Below, piece by piece: positions 1-5,867 of a stretch of 5,867 nt of DNA (position 1 is its first letter; each line of letters opens with the position of its first letter). The stretch is from Pseudomonadota bacterium (lineage in GTDB: Bacteria; Pseudomonadota; Gammaproteobacteria; Steroidobacterales; Steroidobacteraceae): positions 1 through 5,867 of the forward strand of contig JAKAZP010000170.1 of assembly GCA_021815905.1 (NCBI GenBank), read 5' to 3'. The notes under the pieces are model-generated. The model was given only the letters and a program-made list of their open reading frames with translations, was not told the origin of the DNA and did no database searches. A program made the position numbers and the translations under genes.

Positions 1-1
1 G

Positions 2-136
2 GAGAAATCACTGCGCACCGGCCAGGGCTACGGCGAGGTGCGCTGGGATGCGCTCATCAGCAATCAGGCCGACGAGACGGTCGCGGCATACGACGTGCTC
101 ACCATGGTGAGCGAGCAAGCCGTGCCGGACGCGTAA
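2..136 (+). CDS. MaoC-like (hot-dog fold) acyl dehydratase, 3' end only
   Basis: The window opens inside this gene, and only the last 44 codons and a TAA stop are present. The visible tail contains G-Q-G-Y-G-E-V-R-W-D, then I-S-N-Q-A-D-E-T-V, then A-Y-D-V-L-T-M-V. This matches the C-terminal strands of the MaoC/R-hydratase hot-dog fold, where a 'W-(D)-x-x-(V/I)-x-N-Q' strand is followed by a 'V-x-x-Y-D-(V/I)-L' strand. Family members usually hydrate or dehydrate enoyl-/3-hydroxyacyl-CoA or related thioesters in the cytoplasm. The catalytic Asp/His region lies upstream of the window, so activity and substrate cannot be judged. The stop is 23 bases before the start of the short dehydrogenase remnant, so the two were probably co-transcribed. 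The family call is fairly secure and the specific function is unknown. Confidence 0.72.
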   Translation, partial: EKSLRTGQGYGEVRWDALISNQADETVAAYDVLTMVSEQAVPDA

Positions 137-159
137 GTCCCCTCGATCGGAGCCCACCC

Positions 160-255
160 ATGCCGACAGCGCTCATCACCGGGGCCAACCGCGGTCTCGG
201 ACTCGAGCTCGCCCGCCAGTATCTTCGCTACGACGGCAAGGTCCTGCCCTGGTAG
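160..255 (+). pseudogene. Collapsed C-factor-type short-chain dehydrogenase (in-frame internal deletion)
   Basis: This is a 31-codon ORF from ATG to TAG. GGAG at 149-152 lies seven bases before the ATG, so the initiation signals look intact. Residues 1-21 contain the N-terminal beta strand and nucleotide-binding motif T-G-A-N-R-G-L-G (residues 7-14) of a classical NAD(P)-dependent short-chain dehydrogenase/reductase (SDR). Residues 23-31, R-Y-D-G-K-V-L-P-W, resemble the usual C-terminus of C-factor/CsgA-like SDRs ('F-x-x-D-G-x-x-(I/L)-P-W', then stop). Full-length members are about 220-250 residues, so roughly 190-220 codons, including the catalytic Ser and Y-x-x-x-K, appear to be missing while frame, start and stop are kept. 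It cannot be an active reductase. It could be a genuine deletion or an assembly collapse. The N-terminal identification is strong; the C-terminal match comes from memory of the family. Confidence 0.7.
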
Positions 256-260
256 GGGCG

Positions 261-284
261 GGGCCGCGCAAGCCGCCGCGGTCC
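261..284. terminator. GC-rich hairpin after the dehydrogenase remnant, possible weak terminator
   Basis: Bases 261-268 pair with 277-284 in an eight-base-pair stem (one G-U pair) around an eight-base loop, starting five bases after the TAG stop. No run of T follows, so this is not a canonical intrinsic terminator. Its position between the upstream MaoC/SDR unit and the next promoter fits a transcript end or a 3' stabilising hairpin. Confidence 0.35.
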
Positions 285-351
285 AGCCTACGCAAAATCC
301 ACGATGACACCGGGGTCTGCCTGGGGTGAACCTCGACCCCGCGGCAAGGAC

Positions 352-379
352 CTTGACTTGTCCCGGCTCGGCCGCATCT
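352..379 (+). promoter_or_regulatory. Sigma-32 (RpoH)-type heat-shock promoter for hsp20-lon
   Basis: The -35 element CTTGAC (352-357) matches the RpoH consensus CTTGAA in five of six positions. After 14 bases comes CCGCATCT (372-379), which matches seven of eight positions of the -10 consensus CCCCATNT, counting the free position. The 14-base spacing is the same as in the E. coli dnaK P1 promoter as I recall it. The expected transcription start is near 386, giving a leader of about 75 bases before hsp20. The two genes downstream, hsp20 and lon, are classical RpoH targets. TTGACT (353-358) could also serve sigma-70, but no good TATAAT-like hexamer lies 16-18 bases downstream. Confidence 0.68.
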
Positions 380-384
380 CACTC

Positions 385-470
385 CTCATCGGGCCCCGCG
401 CCATCGCGCAGCGGCGGGCCCGAGGGGTGCTGAGCTCGGGACGGTGTGCGCCGGAGAGCGAATGAGCAGC
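385..470 (+). promoter_or_regulatory. Structured hsp20 5' leader, candidate RNA thermometer
   Basis: Two consecutive stem-loops can be drawn between the predicted transcription start and the hsp20 start codon. In the first, 389-396 (T-CGGGCCC) pairs with 416-423 (GGGCCCG-A), with weaker pairs extending to 385/427. In the second, CTCGG (435-439) pairs with CC-g-GAG (451-456), leaving G453 bulged and occupying the GGAG Shine-Dalgarno sequence (453-456). GCTG (429-432) can also pair with CAGC (467-470) just inside the gene. A terminal hairpin that masks the ribosome binding site with an unpaired G resembles ROSE-type thermometers known from small heat-shock genes. I see no clear conserved ROSE sequence, so this is a structural inference only. 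Confidence 0.33.
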
Positions 471-887
471 GAACGACAGTACGGCTGGATGTGGATGGAG
501 GCCTGCGAGGTCCTGGACCGGGCGGAGCGGCTGCAGCGGCAGTTTCTGCGCTATCTCGGACCCGGAGGCGATGTGGCGCTCTGGGAGCCGCCGGTCGACA
601 TTCAGGAGACCGACGATGGGCTGGTGCTGCTGTTCGCGCTGCCGGGAGTCGCTCCCGAGGAAATCGACGTCAGGCTCGAGCCCGCGACGCTCACCGTGAG
701 CGCGCTGCGCAAAGTGAGGCTGGTGAATCCGGATGCCCGCATCCGCCGGCTGGAGATCCCCCACGGACGTTTCGTCCGGCGCATACCGCTCTCCGGCGTG
801 CCGCTGACGGTGGCGGCGACCCGCTACGAGCACGGCTGTCTGGAAGTACGGCTGACCCGCGCAACGCAGAGCCGCTCCCCCGGTTGA
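462..887 (+). CDS. Small heat-shock protein, Hsp20/alpha-crystallin family
   Basis: This 141-residue cytoplasmic ATP-independent chaperone (holdase) binds unfolding proteins under stress. Residues 1-40 form a short N-terminal arm with a Trp/Met-rich start (W9-M-W-M) and a likely amphipathic helix, residues 13-32. Residues 41-131 are the alpha-crystallin domain: W41-E-P-P-V-D-I, the F-A-L-P-G-V strand (58-63), L-E-I-P-H-G-R-F-V-R-R-I-P-L (97-110), and the closing H-G-C-L-E-V-R-L (124-131), which corresponds to the usual A-x-x-x-n-G-V-L signature. The short tail after 131 has no I-x-I/V motif, which in many relatives docks subunits into large oligomers. The ATG at 462 was chosen over a GTG at 444 because GGAG (453-456) lies five bases before it and the extra six residues lack domain similarity. 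lon begins 11 bases after the stop, so the genes are probably co-transcribed from the sigma-32-type promoter upstream. Confidence 0.9.
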   Translation: MSSERQYGWMWMEACEVLDRAERLQRQFLRYLGPGGDVALWEPPVDIQETDDGLVLLFALPGVAPEEIDVRLEPATLTVSALRKVRLVNPDARIRRLEIPHGRFVRRIPLSGVPLTVAATRYEHGCLEVRLTRATQSRSPG

Positions 888-898
888 GGCAAGCACAC

Positions 899-3335
<2,437 letters not shown>

Positions 3336-3340
<5 letters not shown>

Positions 3341-3373
3341 GCCGCGCGCCGTCGCGGCGCGGCGGCTCTCAGG
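3336..3373. terminator. Bidirectional hairpin between convergent lon and cysteine-synthase genes
   Basis: CCTGAG (3336-3341) pairs with CTCAGG (3368-3373), and the inner arms (from about 3342 and up to about 3365) pair around a three-base TCG loop (3352-3354), with one bulged G and an unpaired CT on the right arm. The lon TGA (3338-3340) and the TGA of the opposite gene (3371-3369) sit in matching positions of the two arms. No T-run flanks either side, so it is not a textbook intrinsic terminator. The long, very GC-rich stem exactly between two converging genes still supports a shared transcript end. Confidence 0.6.
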
Positions 3374-4400
3374 CCACCAGCACGCGACCGAGGTCGGGGA
3401 GTGATCGGCGGGGCGCCTCGCCCGCGGCGTCCGCGAGACCCTTGCCCGCGAGCCACTCGCGGTCGAAGAGCCGCGACTGGTATTTCGCGCCGCCGTCGCA
3501 CAGCACGGTCACGACCGTGTGTCCCGGGCCGAGCTCACGCGCGACGCGCACGGCCGCTGCGACGTTGACGCCGCTCGTGCCGCCCACGAACAGTCCCTCC
3601 TCGCGCAGCAGCCGGTAGACGTGGCGAACCGTCTCGGCATCCTCGACGTGCACGGCGTCATCGATGGGCGCGCCCTTGAGGTTCGCCGTCACGCGTCCGA
3701 TGCCGATGCCTTCGGTGATCGAGCCCGCACCCCTCGCCCTGAGCGTTCCCGAGCGCACGTACTCGTACAGGCTGCTTCCGGGAGGATCGGCGAGCACGCA
3801 GCGAATCGAGCGGCGGCGGGACTTGAGGTACTCCGAGACCCCGGCGAACGTCCCGCCGGTGCCGCTCGCCGCCACGAAGGCATCGACCCGGCCGCCGGTC
3901 TGCTCCCAGATCTCCGGTCCGGTGGTCTCGAGGTGCGCCCGGCGGTTGACGACGTTGTCGAACTGATTCGACCAGATGGCGTTGGGAAGAGCGGCCGCGA
4001 GGCGTTGCGCGACCTTCTGATACTGGTTCGGATTGCTGTAGGGCACCGCCGGGACGCGGTGCACCTCGGCGCCCAGCATCTCGAGCAGACGGTACTTCTC
4101 CGGCGACTGATTGTCGGGCATCACGATGAGGCAACGGTACCCGCGGGCGTTGCAGACGTGGGCGAGGCCGATCCCGGTGTTGCCGGCGGTCCCCTCGACC
4201 ACCGTCCCGCCGCGGGCGAGCTCGCCGCGGCGCTCGGCCGCGAGCACGATGGCGCGCGCGGCGCGGTCCTTCACCGAGCCGCCGGGGTTCATGAACTCCG
4301 CCTTGCCGAGCACCTCGCAGCCGGTCTCCTCGCTCACCCGGCGCAGCCGCACGAGCGGCGTGTTGCCCACCGCCTCGACGAAGCCGCCCCGAACGCTCAT
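3369..4400 (-). CDS. cysK: PLP-dependent cysteine synthase (O-acetylserine sulfhydrylase family)
   Basis: This 343-residue cytoplasmic fold-type II PLP enzyme most likely makes cysteine from O-acetylserine and sulfide (EC 2.5.1.47). G-N-T-P-L-V-R-L (12-19) opens the domain. N-P-G-G-S-V-K-D-R (38-46) carries the PLP Schiff-base lysine K44. T-A-G-N-T-G (71-76) is the substrate loop, G-T-G-G-T (180-184) binds the PLP phosphate, and G-G-T-S-G (273-277) is the region contacting the pyridine ring. The C-terminal Y-Q-S-R-L-F-D-R-E-W-L also fits bacterial cysteine synthases. The loop is T-A-G-N-T-G rather than the T-S-G-N-T-G of E. coli CysK, marking a divergent CysK subgroup; a cystathionine beta-synthase-like role is a less likely alternative. 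The ATG at 4400 was chosen because AAGGAG (4413-4408) lies seven bases upstream and the start overlaps the cysG stop as ATGA. The frame stays open to 4520, but only within cysG, and reads as low-complexity Arg/Gly/Ala sequence. Confidence 0.9.
   Translation of the reverse strand: MSVRGGFVEAVGNTPLVRLRRVSEETGCEVLGKAEFMNPGGSVKDRAARAIVLAAERRGELARGGTVVEGTAGNTGIGLAHVCNARGYRCLIVMPDNQSPEKYRLLEMLGAEVHRVPAVPYSNPNQYQKVAQRLAAALPNAIWSNQFDNVVNRRAHLETTGPEIWEQTGGRVDAFVAASGTGGTFAGVSEYLKSRRRSIRCVLADPPGSSLYEYVRSGTLRARGAGSITEGIGIGRVTANLKGAPIDDAVHVEDAETVRHVYRLLREEGLFVGGTSGVNVAAAVRVARELGPGHTVVTVLCDGGAKYQSRLFDREWLAGKGLADAAGEAPRRSLPDLGRVLVA
4397..4400 (-). other. ATGA stop/start overlap coupling cysG to the cysteine-synthase gene
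   Basis: On the - strand the four bases 4400-4397 read ATGA: ATG starts the cysteine synthase and TGA ends cysG. An AAGGAG Shine-Dalgarno sequence (4413-4408) lies inside the last codons of cysG. This arrangement usually means terminating ribosomes re-initiate, keeping output of the two sulfur-pathway enzymes linked. Confidence 0.85.
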
Positions 4401-5824
4401 GCCGCTGCTCCTTCGAGGAGCATTTTGCGTTGCAGTTGCAACGCACCCGCCGGCCTCCCGAGCGCCGCGACCTCCCCGACCACGAGCAGCGCGGGCGCCG
4501 ACACGGCCGCCTCGGCGCACAGGCCCGCGATGCTGCCGAGCGTCCCGCGCAGCACCCGCTCCCCGGGGAGCGTGGCGCGCTCGATCGCCGCCGCCGGCCG
4601 GCTGGACGGCGCCCCGTGGGCGCCGAGTCTCGTCACGATTTCCGGCAACTGGGCCACTCCCATGTAGAACACCGCCGTCGCATGATCGCGCGCGAGCGCC
4701 GACCAGTCGAGCGTGTCGTCTTCCGCGGCGTGGCCGGCCACGAGCGTCACGCTCCGTGCCAGCCCGCGTTGAGTGAGCGGGATGGCGGCCGAGGCGGCGG
4801 CGCCGAGCGCGGCGGTGATGCCCGGCACGAGGAGGAAGGGGATGCCGTTGCGGGCGAGCGCCTGCGCTTCCTCCCCGCCGCGGCCGAAGACGAGCGGGTC
4901 CCCGCCCTTCAGGCGCGCGACTCGCAGCCCCTCGCGCGCGAAGCGGATCATGAGCTCGTGGATCCGCTCCTGCGCGGTGTGCCGCCCCGGCGCCTTGCCG
5001 ACGAAGATGCGCCGCGCCTCGCGTCGCGCGCGCGCGAGGATGGCATCGGGCACGAGCCGGTCGTAGAGCACGACGTCCGACTGCTGCAGCAGCCGCAGCG
5101 CCTTCACGGTCAGCAGATCCGGATCTCCGGGTCCCGCGCCGATCAGGTAGACCTCGCCGAGATCGCGGGTGCCGGCCGCGCGCGAGCCCGTGAGCTTCGA
5201 GAGTCGCAGCTCCCGCTCGAAGGCGCGCTGCGCGCCGGATTCATCGCCTACGAGCACCCGCCGCGCCACCGGCCCCCGCGCGATGCGCTCCCAGAGCCGG
5301 CGGCGCGCGCCGCCCGCGAGCGCGAGCCGCACCGCCGGGCGTCGCTCGCTCATGAAGCGGGCCAGCGCGCCGAGGGCGGCGGGCAGCAGCGCCTCGATCC
5401 ACTCCCGCACCAGCCGGGCGAGCACCGGAGCGCGGCCTCCGGTGCCGACCGCGACCACGACCGGGGAGCGATCGATGATCGCGGGGAAGATGAAGGTGGA
5501 AAGCCCGGGATCGTCCACCACGTTGACCGGTATGCGCCGCGCGCGCGCGGCGCTCGAGACCTCGGTGTTGACCTCGCGGCGGCCGGTCGCGGCGATCGCG
5601 AGGGTCGCGCCCTGGAGATGGGAGGCGGCGAAGGCGCCGGACAGATGCCGCACGCGGCCGCGGGCGGCGTGCTCGAGGAGCTCCTCATCGAGATGCGGCG
5701 CGATCACCGTGACACTCGCTCCGCACTCGAGCAGCAGCGAGGTCTTGCGCGCGGCGACTCGTCCGCCGCCCACCACCGCGACCGGTGCGCCACGGAGCTG
5801 AAGAAAGACCGGCAGATGATCCAT
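4397..5824 (-). CDS. cysG: Trifunctional siroheme synthase (uroporphyrinogen-III methyltransferase / precorrin-2 dehydrogenase / sirohydrochlorin ferrochelatase)
   Basis: This 475-residue cytoplasmic enzyme converts uroporphyrinogen III to siroheme, the cofactor of assimilatory sulfite and nitrite reductases. Residues 1-~150 are the NAD-dependent dehydrogenase/ferrochelatase half: V-V-G-G-G-R-V-A-A-R-K (17-27), N-V-V-D (101-104) with the catalytic D104, and F-I-F-P-A-I-I-D-R-S-P (111-121). A dimerisation section follows, to about 215. From about 224 comes the SAM-dependent methyltransferase: I-G-A-G-P-G-D (228-234), Y-D-R-L-V with D255, V-G-K with K277, G-G-D-P-L-V-F-G-R-G-G-E-E (307-319), V-P-G-I-T-A (333-338) and F-Y-M-G with M388. 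Numbering matches E. coli CysG through position 130, then runs +7. Position 128 is Thr instead of the Ser phosphorylated in the Salmonella enzyme. The ATG at 5824 has GGAGG (5837-5833) eight bases upstream. The stop overlaps the next gene's start by four bases, indicating translational coupling. Confidence 0.96.
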   Translation of the reverse strand: MDHLPVFLQLRGAPVAVVGGGRVAARKTSLLLECGASVTVIAPHLDEELLEHAARGRVRHLSGAFAASHLQGATLAIAATGRREVNTEVSSAARARRIPVNVVDDPGLSTFIFPAIIDRSPVVVAVGTGGRAPVLARLVREWIEALLPAALGALARFMSERRPAVRLALAGGARRRLWERIARGPVARRVLVGDESGAQRAFERELRLSKLTGSRAAGTRDLGEVYLIGAGPGDPDLLTVKALRLLQQSDVVLYDRLVPDAILARARREARRIFVGKAPGRHTAQERIHELMIRFAREGLRVARLKGGDPLVFGRGGEEAQALARNGIPFLLVPGITAALGAAASAAIPLTQRGLARSVTLVAGHAAEDDTLDWSALARDHATAVFYMGVAQLPEIVTRLGAHGAPSSRPAAAIERATLPGERVLRGTLGSIAGLCAEAAVSAPALLVVGEVAALGRPAGALQLQRKMLLEGAAA

Positions 5825-5867
5825 GCGCCTCCCCTCCGGTGTCAGGCTCGAGCGACCGCGCGACGCG

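Noticed and set aside
311..341. Inverted repeat CGGGGT / ACCCCG upstream of the hsp20 promoter
   Set aside because: It has six base pairs around a 19-base loop and no match to CIRCE or another known heat-shock operator. That is easily expected by chance in such GC-rich DNA.
444..461. Upstream GTG start for hsp20
   Set aside because: It would add six residues but places the good GGAG inside the coding region. The ATG at 462 has that GGAG at a usable five-base distance.
288..896. Open frame on the - strand covering the hsp20 leader and hsp20
   Set aside because: The C-terminal part (D-P-G-V-I-V-D-F-A) looks mildly protein-like, but most of the frame is antisense to hsp20 and contains no family motif.
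4401..4520. N-terminal extension of the cysteine synthase up to 4520
   Set aside because: The extra 40 residues are Arg/Gly/Ala-rich shadow sequence within cysG. The ATGA overlap and AAGGAG support the start at 4400, and homology begins there.
3519..4667. Long open frame on the + strand opposite cysK and the cysG 3' end
   Set aside because: It is antisense to two strongly identified genes, has no recognisable domain, and crosses their junction. It is a high-GC shadow.
5842..5867. Possible end of an upstream - strand gene (R-R-A-V-A-R-A then TGA at 5844-5842)
   Set aside because: Only seven codons are visible with no identifiable family feature; a stop in one of three frames is expected by chance.

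Overview
The window is very GC-rich, with G or C at most third codon positions, and carries ordinary housekeeping genes. A trifunctional CysG-type siroheme synthase, a proteobacterial Lon, an Hsp20 gene directly upstream of lon, and a heat-shock sigma-32-like promoter together suggest a high-GC Gammaproteobacterium or close relative. No genus can be named from the sequence. I found no mobile element, CRISPR array, tRNA or rRNA, and no convincing undescribed multi-gene system.

Layout on the + strand: positions 2-136 are the 3' end of a MaoC/hot-dog acyl dehydratase gene. Positions 160-255 are a 31-codon ORF with a good ribosome binding site. It reads as the first ~21 residues of a C-factor-type short-chain dehydrogenase joined in frame to its last ~10 residues, so it looks like an internally deleted gene. 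Positions 256-461 are non-coding and hold a GC-rich hairpin after the remnant, a sigma-32-like promoter (352-379), and a leader with two predicted stem-loops, the second involving the Shine-Dalgarno sequence. Hsp20 (462-887) and lon (899-3340) follow as an apparent two-gene heat-shock operon: a holdase chaperone plus the main ATP-dependent protease for damaged proteins.

A GC-rich hairpin (3336-3373) containing both stop codons separates lon from a convergent pair on the - strand. That pair is cysG (5824-4397) followed by a cysteine-synthase gene (4400-3369), overlapping by four bases (ATGA). It forms a sulfur-assimilation unit: CysG makes siroheme, the cofactor of assimilatory sulfite (and nitrite) reductase, and the cysteine synthase fixes the resulting sulfide into cysteine. 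Positions 5825-5867 hold the cysG ribosome binding site and no supportable gene.

The points most worth a second look are the collapsed dehydrogenase, the promoter and possible RNA thermometer before hsp20, the Hsp20 tail without an I-x-I/V motif, the Lys/Glu repeat tail of Lon, and Thr at the phospho-serine position of CysG.
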